Source of the DNA: Takakia lepidozioides
Lineage: Eukaryota; Streptophyta; Takakiopsida; Takakiales; Takakiaceae
Length of the DNA: 64,000 bases
NCBI GenBank assembly: GCA_030704615.1
Contig: CM060732.1
Span: 3,222,001 to 3,286,000 of the forward strand
Direction: 5' to 3'
A program made the translations under genes and the position numbers. This document shows, in pieces, positions 1 to 10,203 of the stretch (the stretch's first letter is position 1; each line of letters opens with the position of its first letter). The notes beneath the pieces were generated by a model. The model was not told where the DNA came from. It saw only the letters and a program-made list of their open reading frames with translations, and did no database searches.

Positions 1-387
1 ACCTCTGAAAGAATTGTTTGGACAATCTTTCTTTCTCAATTTCACAGGAAATTTGATTCACATCAAATTCCTTGATTCTCCATCCACCATGATCCCACCA
101 GATGCCTGTCACATCTAGTTGTTCTTGACTCAGTTCCCCAGTATGGTCGCCAAATGTCGAGTGGCTTTTACTCACCCATCCCTTCGCTATCCGAGGTGGA
201 AACTCCAAGATAGAAGAGTTGGATATCTCTAAGTACTCCTCGCGCTCGGAACAATCAGTCATGACCTACAACTAGTGTATCATGGGGGTGCTTTCCTATT
301 TGTATTCCTTCCCGCATTCATGTTAGCAAGTTACCTTACTGTCTATGATTAAGTATCAGATTGCTTCTGCAATCTACCATGTTCCAT
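1..387. other. No gene recognised
   Basis: No convincing coding sequence. The stretch lies 3' of a minus-strand transposase fragment and may be decayed sequence of the same element, but I could not align it with the longer copy at 31.3-34.8 kb. Confidence 0.4.
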
Positions 388-762
388 CTACTTTGCGGAT
401 TGTTTCGTGGAAGGCGGCAGGATACAAGGCGCATTTGGCGGGCAAATGAAGTCCCCAACAATCTTGTATATGATGTTGTCCGATGGTGGAACTCGCCATT
501 CCCTGCCATCGCCAAAATCATCATGGAGCACAACAATACTTTCGACTACAACTCCATTTGAATCCTTCATTTCCTCCTCCAGGAATACTGACCCTGGTTT
601 CAGGTGGTATCGAACGCATAGATATTTCTCCATCACCCGACAGATCTCCCCTCTGCATGGAAATGTAGCTCTATGCTCGTGTGGAGGGCAGTACACTATA
701 GCGCTCGAGTTTTCTGCCATGGGAGATGTGCACACAAGACTGCCAGGACGGCGTTCGGGCAA
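388..762 (-). pseudogene. N-terminal fragment of SWIM-type transposase
   Basis: This 124-codon minus-strand ORF aligns with the N-terminus of the longer transposase copy that starts at 31272. Shared blocks are a YCPP/CCPP motif, a CRV-E-YLC stretch, VFLEEE against VYLEEE, and a WRVPPSDNI segment against WHVPPSDTI. Only this first domain remains; no catalytic core or SWIM zinc finger follows downstream. It is read as a truncated relic of the same transposon family. The function of the N-terminal domain is unknown; it may bind DNA. Confidence 0.65.
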
Positions 763-947
763 GCGCCCTGGGAGAAGGGGGGATGCAGCGAGGGAAAGGA
801 ATGCAGGGCCGATCTTTCCGAGCGACGAAGCCTATTAACAAATCCGGGGAGCCCACTCTCCCAAAAATCCACTGTCAGAGTGTTAATGAACCTTGTCTCC
901 GGAATGCGGCCCCTGGCCTTTGCACAATAACTGCCAACGGTATGCAG

Positions 948-1232
948 TCACAAGACTACAGACCTGTGCAGGTGCGTTGCGCAAACCAATAATTGCGGCG
1001 TCTGACGAGAACGCTGAGACTGCCTCCCTGTGTCCAAAATGCTATCCACTGTGAGGTGTGTTGGCTGTTGCACCCCATCAAATGCATGCTTGAGCAGTGC
1101 GGGTGGCATCAAGTTAGTCCACCATAGCTGTGGACAATAAGCCCGTGACCCCACTGCAGCTGCATCCAGCAACACTGGGGATGCTTGCGCGTGAGCCTGG
1201 TTGCGTGAGCCACTGAGCCTGGCTAGGCTCAC
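948..1232 (-). pseudogene. Fragment of retrotransposon DNMT3-like methyltransferase
   Basis: The translation contains LLDAAAVGSRA, QLWWTNLMPPALL and HLTVDSILDTGRQSQ. These match almost residue for residue the region around motif VIII of the methyltransferase in the nested retrotransposon (about 53860-54010). The usual R-x-R before WW has become C-P-Q. At DNA level this is cgtccacgg against tgtccacag, changes typical of CpG deamination. Nothing else of that element is recognisable nearby, so this is a small relic. It shows the methyltransferase-bearing element exists in more than one copy. Confidence 0.7.
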
Positions 1233-1647
1233 GCCACGTCAGCAATCATCCACGTGTGCAGGCCCTAATTCCGTGCTCCCCCCCCCCCCCTATTACCACG
1301 GATCGAATGTCGCCTGTGTCCTTATTTTTTGATCCCTCTTCATCGCCCCCACATGAATATTCTTTCCGACCGAGAACAATGGTAGGTTTGTGGATGGTTT
1401 AGGATTGAGGACATGATTTTTTAATGAGGAGATCGCTCGCTAGAGAATTTAATATTAACAGCAAACCCCTTCTTTTGCAAAGTAGTTCATTCATTCCAAC
1501 CCACAAACATTTTTCAATGCCGGAATCTCAAGACCTACCCCAGGCAATCCCTAATTGTACTTACGGGAACGCGCGAAGAACTTGAAAAATAGTTTGGGGA
1601 TGGAAGCAAAATCAAAACACATTTTATTAAGTCTCGGTACTTGAACC
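1233..1647. other. Intergenic spacer with poly-C run
   Basis: Contains a run of 13 C at about 1278-1290 and AT-rich sequence toward the 3' end of the minus-strand gene. No coding sequence seen. Confidence 0.5.
1623..1628 (-). terminator. AATAAA polyadenylation signal of gene copy A
   Basis: TTTATT on the plus strand gives AATAAA on the minus strand, about 20 nt after the stop codon of the last exon of copy A. Position and sequence are right for a eukaryotic poly(A) signal. Confidence 0.55.
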
Positions 1648-1903
1648 TTAAGAACTATTGGAGGTTTCAGAGGAACTACTTCCAGAGTCTGCAACAATAT
1701 CATCTATGAACACAGCAGCCCATCCGCGACGTTTTTTTTTTCTACGACCCCCATGGAAAGGCGAATACATTGTTTGTTGGGACAACACTTGTGCGCAAGC
1801 TTCCGCGTAAACCGGCAAGCGGTAAGCTCTAGGGGGACTCGGGGACATGTAGTATCATTGGAAACCGAAAGGTGTCTGCGTATTCGATGACTGGTGCCGA
1901 ACT
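1648..1903 (-). pseudogene. Copy A last exon
   Basis: After a CTTTCCAG acceptor the exon encodes PPRAYRLPVYAEA, related to PVRDYSLPSYAAK in copies B and C, then a Lys/Arg run and a Ser-rich tail ending at 1648. It is about half the length of the tail in B and C and lacks their long acidic C-terminus. A frameshift is likely near 1850. Confidence 0.45.
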
Positions 1904-2031
1904 CTGGAAAGCAAGAAGAGGAATGGTGGTAGATGTTATCATCCAGAAATAGACAATGTAAGCAACCATTTGTCGAACGGGAATGACACAAGGAAATGCA
2001 ACATATTTTGCACGACTAGAGCCGAACTTAC

Positions 2032-3032
2032 TCACACTCAAAATCGGAGTCCACGTCGAGATCCTCGTCAGGCGCTTCGGGCTCCTCAAGAAGTCCCTCT
2101 GTGGATGGGGCAGAAGTAGTGCCCGACTCAAGCTGATGAAGCTCGCTTGAGAAGAGCTCCGTATCAGCCTCCATGTCAAAGAAGTGCCTTCCGGCGCTTT
2201 TGCATGCATGAAAAGATGCTCCTGCAAATCGAAGATGAACGAGAAATCAAAACAGGGCTTCCCTAAGCTCACTGCCCACATTTCAAACATAGTGTTCAGG
2301 GCCCCACCTGTTCCCATAGACAAGTCAACCACTCGTCCACCGTGACGGCTGCATGTCTCCACCAAAGTCTGCATGAAAGCTGGGGATTTCTCCCGTGCAC
2401 CTCTCCAAGGGACACCAGTTGACCTTTTTGTAGTTCGACCCGAGTCCACGTAATTGAAGATTACATCATCCTCCACAGGCTCGCAAGTGGGGTCAATGTG
2501 AGCTGCAAGGTCCCTCAACTGGAACTCAGCAATACCAGGAGGAAGAGTGTCCTTATGCACCCTCACCAGGCACAAAGCTTCGAACACCCGAGTCTGTCAA
2601 TAATCACGAAGAGAGCATGAGGCAAAAGACACGAACCAACTATTGACATTTACTGAAGAACCACGAAACTTTAATTCAAAGGAACCAACTCACTTTCTGC
2701 CCCGGGAACTCGCCCTTCGTAAGAGGCAGAGTGTTGATGCATGTCCAAGTTTTGATGACACGAAACCCGGAATCTTTCATGTAGCTGAAAAGAGTTCTCC
2801 GTGCCGACATGTCCTTTGACTACATGAGAAGAAGAGTCCCGGAGTCAGAAAGGAATTTGTTGGTGAATGAGAAAGCCCACTGCCAGTAACGAGAATCCGA
2901 TTTGTTCCAAGTGGGGGTTGAATTGGAAGGCAACACATCAGGGACAAGGAAACCGTTAGGAATGTCCAGCACCACAAGGTCAGTCGCGTATGCCTGCTGA
3001 ACTCCATTCACCCAATCCGGCTTTTTTGTGAC
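2032..3032 (-). pseudogene. Copy A exons: beta-class amino-methyltransferase-like domain
   Basis: Three exons: 2694-3032, 2308-2593 and 2032-2221. The first holds DLVVLDIPNG, at the place of the catalytic motif IV (usually D/N-P-P-Y/F), then a GTLLLM strand cut by TAG at 2820. The second has SPAFMQTLVETC followed by RVVDLSMGTG, the AdoMet-binding motif I. Splicing GGAACAG to GAGCATCT gives a GTG-A-S junction leading into SAGRHFFDMEADTE, the usual AGRxxxGxExD strand-helix that follows motif I. The order IV then I is that of beta-class N6-adenine/N4-cytosine methylases. The altered motif IV (DIPN) leaves catalysis in doubt. Confidence 0.65.
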
Positions 3033-3162
3033 CTACAGCCAAAAACAGGAGACAGTGTCACAAGCCCAATCCAGATCCAACAGGAAATCAATCCCCTCGA
3101 CAAGCCAGAACAAGTTGCCAAAACAAAATTATTCACACAACAGTTAAGACATATGTGCTTAC

Positions 3163-3766
3163 CTGAGTGAGGAACGAAACAAGCATGTCCCATGATTTCG
3201 AGGGCACCCCTTTGAATGTGGACTTCCTGGATTCCATCATTGCTAGAAAACTTTCATTCACCACCTTACGATGGAACTGGCACAAAACCCTGGACGGATG
3301 TTCTCTCGCATCGAAAGGCTGCTCCCTCGACTTTGCTGTTCTATCCCTCCTAGTTGGAGAAGGCTATCTTTCAGCGGCCTCTGACGGGCCCTATTCCTGC
3401 GGAGCTACACTCTTCCCCTTCCCCTTCGGATCCCCGGCAATCTTCCCCTTCCGTTTTGGAGTAGTAGATTTCTCAGGCTATTTTACAGCCAGAGCAGCAA
3501 TGATTCTGTCCTGAGTGTCTTTGTCAGCCAGTGGGGCAAGTGCCGCGGCGTTGTCGTTAAGGTTTCTCAAAACAACTTCATCGAATGGTGTGTTCTGTTT
3601 TGGCAGATCGAGGTACCACCCACAATCTCTGAAGTGCGCCCTGCTCCAGTCTCTGGCAATACCAGCCGTGTACATTGTCTTGTCATTGAAGGGGTCAGCC
3701 CATGAGTAGATGAAGTTTGGGTCATCGCTAAGGTACTTTCCCGGTATGAGGACATGATACATGTAC
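3163..3766 (-). pseudogene. Copy A linker exon with three in-frame TAG codons
   Basis: The exon runs from an ATTCAG|GTACATG acceptor to an ACTCAG|GTAAGC donor, the same limits as the 1.1-kb exon of copy C. It contains AHFRDCGWYLDLP, matching AHLVGCPWYLDMS, a basic Pro/Lys-rich stretch, and VNESFLAMMESRKS, matching VNESFLAALDGRVA. TAG codons at 3478-3480, 3391-3393 and 3364-3366 replace probable CAG codons, and a frameshift lies near 3270. Copy C has no stop in this exon, so copy A has decayed. Confidence 0.6.
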
Positions 3767-3893
3767 CTGAATGACACACACACCCAAAATCCAGACAGTC
3801 AATCGATCTGATCAGGACACAGATCACACATCACGAAAAGGGTATTGGCATGCAGGTCAGTATCACTGATAAACTAACGTTTGAAAGCCCGAA

Positions 3894-4651
3894 CAACCTT
3901 GCGTTGACACAATGTTGATTCGAGCTGAAATGGAAAACACTAAATTTGGAGAACTGCACTTTCAACAAGCACCTACGAGAGGGAAAGCCCATTATCCTAA
4001 AACATCTCATGCGCAACATGGAACCCCAATCAACCTTGCGTTGACGCAAAGAAGATTGGCGGATACACCTATGATAATGTAGCATTGAAAGAGACAGTGA
4101 TTGACAACGGAATTCAACATTGCGTCAACGCAAGGTTGTTTTCATTAACAGAGGAAATGGAAAACAATGCTTGAAAACAACCATCCGAAGATCTGCTGGT
4201 ATGGATATTCAACATTGCGTTGACGCAAGGTTGAATTCCTCTACTGAAACACCTGTCCATGGTATTTGATAACCTTAACTTTCCTACAATTGTATGGAAA
4301 TCGGGGTATTTTTGCAGGACATTTCTAGCAATCCATACCGTCAAACATGTGTCAACGCAAGGCTGTTTGTTGGTACAGTGTAAGCTCTAAACAACATTTC
4401 AAACAGACTCCAAACAAATTTTAAGTTCATCCTAGCAGAATTGGAACTGGAAACCATCAAAAAAACAGCTGAAGAACACAGGAAAACCTACATAGCCTGG
4501 CCCTTCATCAACCTTGCGTTGACGCAAGGTTGATTTGCCTGTCAGTTTTTGCCCTTTCACATGCAGAAAAACAACATCATTGGATACCCCAGGTACATGA
4601 AAGTGAAACCAAACCAACGGGATACAAGCTTGCGTTAACGCAATGTTGCTC
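3894..4651. repeat. Cluster of CCTTGCGTYRACGCAAGG palindromes (intronic)
   Basis: Seven palindromes or half-palindromes occur in the large intron between the linker exon and the helical exons of copy A, near 3894, 4030, 4110, 4209, 4345, 4509 and 4627. The core is TTGCGTYRACGCAA, with arms extending to CAACC/GGTTG in the best copies. The centre is TG or CA. Spacing is irregular (about 80-160 bp), and spacer sequences are not repeated. Confidence 0.85.
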
Positions 4652-4838
4652 GGCTGCACGTCCAGAGCCTTCAGAGCTCCCTCAAAACCTCCAAATTTGC
4701 AGTTCTACATGGAAAAAACAACACAAGAATATACAAACATACACTTCAAGTACCAGATTTGTTTCTTGGAGGTCATACCTGTACAACACTCGTTTCATTG
4801 CTTGCTCGTTGTTGTACTAGTTTTTGAATTTGTAGGAC

Positions 4839-5777
4839 CTGGAGATTCCTTTGTCTCTCTCGAACTCCCTGAAGAAACAATTGTTCCAGACAGCAAGCTT
4901 CCATCTCCTGATATAGGCCTCCAGTGTGATCCGGGGGCAAGCCATCTGGATTTTGTAGTCTGCCATTGACTCCCCAAGTGCAGCCACCGCTCGTTTTTCC
5001 AACTGCAACAACAAAAATCATAAGAATTGTGGAGAGAGCACGGAGCAGCACAAGCATTTGAAAATGGTTTTGTGGAAACCTTACCTGGCTCCAGAAGGTT
5101 GCTTTGTGTATCAACTGGTCGAATGTGTGGTCGCTAACAACTTTTATTGCTTGTGTCTTCGAGTCCCTTTCAGGGTATGGTTTTGGTGTCTCTCAAAAGT
5201 GGATCAGAATTCCAGATTTCCAACCACCTGATTTTGGTTGCATTGTCCACCATTGAAATGGAAAGGCGATGCAGTTTCTCTTGGGTCATCTCTAGCTTGG
5301 AGCCATACTTGTCATAATGTGCTTTCACCTGTTCCAGAAATTCCGTGCCAAGACTTGGATCTGCTATGCGGATTTGTTTGTCGAACGCACTCATGAGGTT
5401 CTTCCTTTGATTGTTCATCTCGAATTTCATAATGTCCTCAAGCCCAGTTGCAGACCTCTGCTCTTCTGTGTGGGAAGCATAGTACTCTACTTTCGCCTTC
5501 AAACCAATTTTTGCTATTTCTTGCTGCATACATTATAGGGAGAAAGAATCAAACACTGTCGTTTCTTGATAAAATTTGCAGTAACAACAATCAAACAGAT
5601 GTCAAGAAAAGCCTCCCTTGTCAGGCTGTACCATGTGCTTGTCTTCTTTTCAGCACACCTCTTCATCTGCTGAGGACTAAGCACGTTCGTGAATGACTCC
5701 AGTGGCATCAGCCCTATCTTCTGGATACGGAATAGAGTGTGGCAGAGATTTTTCGTCACATGGGAGGTTTCATTGGA
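4839..5777 (-). pseudogene. Copy A middle exons: helical region
   Basis: Three exons: 5593-5777, 5085-5523 and 4839-5002. Matches to copy C support them: TLFRIQKIGLMPLESF against MLYRVRKTGLTDPHMF; RIADPSLGTEF against AIADPALGKDF; IRWLEIWNS against TRWLSIWNA; TLEAYIRRW against TLEDYVTRF. A one-base frameshift lies near 5180. The content is mostly predicted helix, with no catalytic motif I recognise. It links the ParB-like and methyltransferase-like parts and could serve dimerisation or DNA binding. Confidence 0.55.
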
Positions 5778-5857
5778 CCTGGAAAAACCTTCAACTCATA
5801 AGATGATTTCTAATTGTGCAAACGCAGATCAGAATGGGAACAATGTTGGTAACTTAC

Positions 5858-6456
5858 TTGTTTATGTCGTGCATGGCTGTCAAGAGTTGCGTGACACGTC
5901 CTTTGTGGTCGAGTACCATGGAAACCACGCTCCAGCGCCATTCAATCTCGTCCGAGTGCAAGCTTGAAATGTAATCCATCCAGGCAAGCAGTCTATGGTT
6001 TCCATCCCAGACAAAAAACATCTTTCCCATAAACGCTTTTGTGGAGGCTTTTTTGGATAGCTTGAACTCGAACTCCCTGTTTACATCCCACCAGCATGCA
6101 TCCCAACTTTGCTCTATGTCCTCTGTTACAAGACACTCCTCTCCTTTCGTGTTCACAGTGGATACATAGAACACTACAGATCCCTTGATATAGCCGTGAA
6201 CAAAATCATTCTTGAACTTCGTGATGTCGTTCCTCAATGCGGGTCGAACCGCGGGCATGGAGATCATCCTGCATAGTGGGATAGCCAGGTTTCCGCCGGG
6301 AACCTCCATCGACAGAATCACCTTCGAGGAGTTCACTTTCTGCCCACCCATAACCTCCTCGGCCTTGTCTTCATAGTGTCCCTCAAATGACTCTTCCTCA
6401 CCATCACCTTCTGCCACTGCCGCATCTCCCCCCACGGATTTCCTTTTTCTTTTCCT
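5858..6456 (-). pseudogene. Copy A exon: ParB/Srx-like domain
   Basis: A single open exon between a TCTGCAG acceptor and an ACAA|GTAAGT donor. After a charged, low-complexity start comes a ParB-type layout: AIPLCRMISMPAVRPAL, then a helix (DITKFKNDF), then a beta strand. The hallmark MFFVWDGNHRLLAW corresponds to the VxDGxHRLxA box of ParB/sulfiredoxin folds. In that superfamily this arginine-containing box binds nucleotide (CTP or ATP). The same block is conserved in copy C, where the exon ends at the same codon. Nuclease, CTPase or DNA-clamp activity cannot be told from sequence. Confidence 0.7.
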
Positions 6457-6505
6457 CTGCAGATAATGAATATCCCTGTGAGTGATAGATTGAGCTCCCA
6501 TGGAT

Positions 6506-7080
6506 CAACCTCGCGTTGACGCAAGGTTGATTGATGGGGATGTAGCTTAGTCTGAAATGCATACCGCAACAGTCCATTGAACCCACTAAATGCTTTGCGT
6601 TGACGCAGGGTTCTTTTGGGGGCTTCAGATAATCGACTTTCCCTACTTTGCGGTTCCTAGTGCGAGACTTCGGATGCTGGGAGTGGCATCAAAATCAGCC
6701 TTGCGTCAACGCAAGGTTGATTCGAGTGCTGAATCTGCTTCATGTCACCTTCATAAACTTACACTATGGAGGTCGACATCAACCTTGCCTTGACGCAAGG
6801 TTGATGTTGAGCTCTCAGATTGGTGTTCAACAAACAAAAAAATCAGATGGAAAAGCACATTGCAACTTATGGTTTCTTCTTGGCACTTGATGATGCACCG
6901 GAAGCATTCAACAGTTCCATGGCTGCCAGGCATTTAGGGTTGGTGGGAATGAACAAAAAAGGCACACGAATCAACCTCGCGTCAACGCAAGGTTGATTCG
7001 AGTGCAATATCTGCACTCGTTTCATACCCATAACATACGCTTTGGAGGTCGACATCAACCTTGCGTTGATGCAAGGTTGA
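6506..7080. repeat. Second cluster of CCTTGCGTYRACGCAAGG palindromes
   Basis: Six copies near 6508, 6592, 6697, 6778, 6972 and 7050, all upstream of the ParB exon of copy A or within its 5' introns. Two (6772-6805 and 7048-7083) are extended to longer dyads by flanking GACATC/GATGTC. Both of these sit in the ~276-bp duplicated unit. Confidence 0.8.
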
Positions 7081-7245
7081 TGTCGACCTCTCTGATTAGC
7101 ATGGAACAGACAAAAACAAAAAAGGGAAAAAGAGGGTTGATAGTCACCTCCGGTTTCTTCTTTACACTTGATGATGCTCCTGAGGCATTCAACTTTTCCA
7201 TGAGGTCTGGAGGCAGCATGCTTCCAAGGAGGTCCCGGTGGTGCG
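6690..7245. repeat. Tandem duplication, unit about 276-281 bp
   Basis: The blocks TTGATTCGAGTGC (6717/6993), GGTCGACATCAACC (6771/7047) and CACTTGATGATGC (6884/7165) recur at offsets of 276-281 bp. The unit contains two palindromes and one short coding segment of copy A, so an exon and its palindromes were duplicated together. Confidence 0.75.
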
Positions 7246-7587
7246 AAACAACGGCAGACGACATTGTTTCTATGTCCATCTCTCCTCCCTGCTCTCTCAA
7301 GACCTTGTTCTCCACTCGCAGTGCTTCCAGTTGACTTCCTCGTCCTCCCCCCCTTCTATTGGAGGTTGCTCTTTGGTCGCCTTCGGGATCACTGCAAGAC
7401 CTTCCTCTCCAAACAATGGTTGCAGAATCGGGTTTTGGCGTTCGTCCTCATCTCCGCCGGAGGTTTCTTCTCCCATTCTAAGTTCCCGTCTCGTCTTCCT
7501 CATCCTCTCCTTAGCGCATACCCTTTGCTTGTTTGATGTGAAGTAAAGTGTTCTTCGACGTTTTCTTCTCCCTCGGGATGTGGTCAC
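6867..7587 (-). pseudogene. Copy A N-terminal exons, with tandemly duplicated segment
   Basis: The 5' part (7297-7587) is strongly basic: RGRRKRRRTLYF, then KERMRKTRRELRM. It resembles the KRHRRKLRKLYF start of copy C. In another frame a heptad-like QLEALRVENKVLREQ stretch leads to EKLNASGASSSVKKKP, ending at a GGAG|GTGACT donor near 7148. A second copy of the last segment, ELLNASGASSSAKKKP, lies about 280 bp further on (6867-6930) without a good donor. Frames do not join cleanly, so exon limits here are uncertain. Confidence 0.45.
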
Positions 7588-7880
7588 CGTCTCTACAGAA
7601 TCTAGGGTTGCAAGGACAATAAGGAGAAGAAGGAAAAAAGGGGGCTACGGTGGGTTCATTGCAAGGCCTTCCACGCCAAGCTGATCGCTCGGAATGACCT
7701 GTGCGCCACAAGCTCATTCCACATGCATGGCGAACACGTGTCCATCTAATCGTTATGAATATCTCCTGAAATCATTTTTTTCTCATCCACCAAAATTCGT
7801 TCGGGTCCACCTCTCATCCGAAAAAGTTCATTGCTGAGTAATAGCTTTTGGGATGTTTCAGAGGAATGTGAAGTATGTAT
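7588..7880. other. Spacer between copy A and transposase copy
   Basis: No coding sequence or repeat recognised. This would hold the promoter of the minus-strand copy A, but I see no convincing TATA box. Confidence 0.4.
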
Positions 7881-7987
7881 AGTTGTACAGCGGTGCAGGT
7901 GCCGTTAAAATTGAATGGAAATGGGCATCTCATCTGGAATCTTTGACATGACAGGCAAATGGCGGCTCTGTCAGTCAATCTTGTGAG

Positions 7988-10045
7988 TTGGTTGTCCAAT
8001 GCACTGGTGGGGCACCTGTGAGAAAACAGTGGGATTCTTTGATTAGGGCTGACATTATCCACTCCGCATTTGGGCACTCTGCGACCATCCACTTGGTTCG
8101 CATGGGGACACATTTCTATGATGTGCCGAACCGCATTAAGAGACTTGCATGCGGGAGCGACACCTGCAATTGTGTGTAAGGACGTCTTCTATACAGCCAA
8201 AAAACTCTGCTCTAGTACAATCTGCAATCAAAAGCAACATCAGACTCTGAACTGTGCGTTTTGAAGCAACATTGACAGATGGCCTCCCAGCCCATGGGCT
8301 CCCTTGACGCGGACTTCTTCAGTGAGGACCACCCTGTCCCCTTTTCTTACGAGGTGGAAGATGACGGTTTTGCGGTGGTGCATGAACTCGAGGGACCAGC
8401 TTTGGACACTGTTATGGACCATTTCTCGACTTTGACTTCTCCAAACATTAGGAATCAGGTGAACGCTTTAAGAATGGGCTCTGGGAGCCGAGGTTATATG
8501 GACAATATTATGGATTTGAAGAAAATGAGCATGTACGACTACATCCAAGACAACGTTTTCCCGGGGCAAGGAGCCAGGAAAGTGTTCTTGTTCAAAATGT
8601 CCACAAAAGGTGAGGGCAGCGGAGTCAGCCTGGTTAAACGTATGCAGAAGGGTGGCGATCTAGGCAACTGCTTCCTTATGTTCGATCACGTCAAGAGGGT
8701 TAAAGACTGGACCACAATGGCATGTCATGTTTACGACCCTGTGTACCAGTGTCATGACAATTGCAGTGTATGCGGCTACAGCCGATGACCTTATCCATGC
8801 TCTGCAACAGCAAACCAGATACCATTCTTGAGGGGTGGCCTTGGAGGCAAAGGCCCAGACAAGAGCGAGTTGATGTTGCGGGCAGCCAGAAGATCGGGGG
8901 ATCCCAACAAAATAGCGCGGGCAGTGAGCATATGTGCAGATGGCACCCCTCTCGTGGGAAGAGTTCCCCATCTGGAAGGCGAAGAGAGATTCGGGTCTTG
9001 CAAACGAAAATTGGATACCCCTCCTGGATCGGATGCAGATTCCCATAGGGCGGACCGGGTCAACTTCTCGACGCCACGTGTTCCCTTGGATCAGAGATGG
9101 AATTGCGGAACATCCACGGGTGAGGGCCATTCTGCCCCAGACCGGACCCCTGCATCAAGCACTGTCACTGCAATGGTTGAAGACCATAACGTGGTGCCGC
9201 ATGTAATAGAGTCCATGTGCTTGGATGAGGTTTGGCATATAGAATGCACAAGTGCTGGATCGCGTGTGAAATGCGCGGCGATCAGGGCCACCAATCATGA
9301 AAAATGCACATCATTAATATCCAGAGGGAAAGAACGCACTGCAGCTCCTACATTCACTGGTTTGTTTCTCCCTTACGGCCAAGGAGAGGCAAAGAACCAC
9401 AAGTTCTGGTTTTGCGCTGACGATTGTGGGAGATGTGTGCGTGGGACAGTGAGGCCCTCCGTGGTGAGGAAGCCTACTCCACCAACCGTGTGGCCTGTGA
9501 AGATGGGCACAGGTTTCATTCACCAAGAGATCGCAATGCTGGAAGAGGCGGGTTTCTCCCTAGCCAGACATTCCATTACACGTGAAGGTGCTTCAAGTAC
9601 AAGCAGTTCACGGGTACCTCCGCCTGACGCTCACTTGCGGCCAACCAGACGGAATGGGAAGCTGGTTCAACGATTCCCTCCAACCGCAGAACACTATGGC
9701 AAAATCGAGTCCGCGAGAATGCTTCACGCTCGTGTTGCGGGAACAATGGAAGTGCCTGATCCAGGGTATGGTCGGGTCTTCACCATGATCTCATCCACAT
9801 CTCCGCTGCAGGACAAGACGTACGACATCACTGTTTCCAATTTTCCCAATTGTACCTGTCCTGATTTTGTTGGTATGCTTTCAAGTAGTTTGGGAAAGAG
9901 AGGGAAGTTCATACCGTGCAAACACCTTTACTTCGTCTTCTTGAGAAGGATGGTTTGTGATCCAAAGCGGGACTTCTTCATTTACCAAGCCACTACGAGT
10001 TTCAACAAAGTCAACATACTTCTACAGCGGGATACAAGCCCATAG
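7988..10045 (+). pseudogene. SWIM-type transposase, internally deleted copy
   Basis: Homologous to the copy at 31.3-34.8 kb. Segments in order: a His-rich IHLVRMGTHFYD block (8070-8150); a conserved domain from 8279 with YDYIQDNVFPGQGARK, MFDHVKRVKDW and CHVYDPVY; a KSELMLRAARRS block (8850); the Cys/His block APTFTGLF...FWFC; and a SWIM zinc finger NCTCPDF...CKHLYFVF ending at 10045. Sequence between 8810 and 8830 jumps from just before the second catalytic aspartate region (MADNAxANW in the other copy) to well beyond it. The DDE core is therefore deleted, and a frameshift lies near 8755. The copy cannot encode active transposase and at most would be mobilised in trans. Confidence 0.65.
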
Positions 10046-10203
10046 AAAGCATGCACTTGACACTCCGAAATCTGTGTTTTCCTTGACTACAACTTGTAAT
10101 GGAATGACTGTTCAAGTCCAGTCTCTCTCAATGTATGTCGTCTAACATCTTTGCTATGCGTGGGTCGATGCATTTGTCGCATTGGTTTGTCATTTAGTTT
10201 TCA

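Larger units (their letters stand above)
1648..7587 (-). pseudogene. ParB/Srx-like + beta-class amino-methyltransferase-like gene, copy A
   Basis: A split gene of about ten exons, supported by exon-by-exon homology with copy C (23.65-28.9 kb) and by GT-AG boundaries at shared positions. In order: a basic N-terminus, a ParB-like domain (exon 5858-6456), an alpha-helical middle region (4839-5777), a linker exon (3163-3766), a methyltransferase-like domain (2032-3032) and a short tail. The methyltransferase has the motif IV-like strand before motif I, the beta-class order used by CcrM-type and N4-cytosine enzymes. Copy A carries at least four in-frame TAG codons (3478, 3391, 3364, 2820) and several frameshifts, so it is a pseudogene or needs editing. 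Introns hold 14-26 bp palindromes of one family only. Substrate and role are unknown. Bacterial and phage ParB-methylase fusions are the nearest architecture I know. Confidence 0.7.

Noticed and set aside
8660-9130. 156-codon minus-strand ORF over the transposase copy
   Set aside because: The plus-strand reading aligns with the second transposase copy; this frame has no match to anything in the window.
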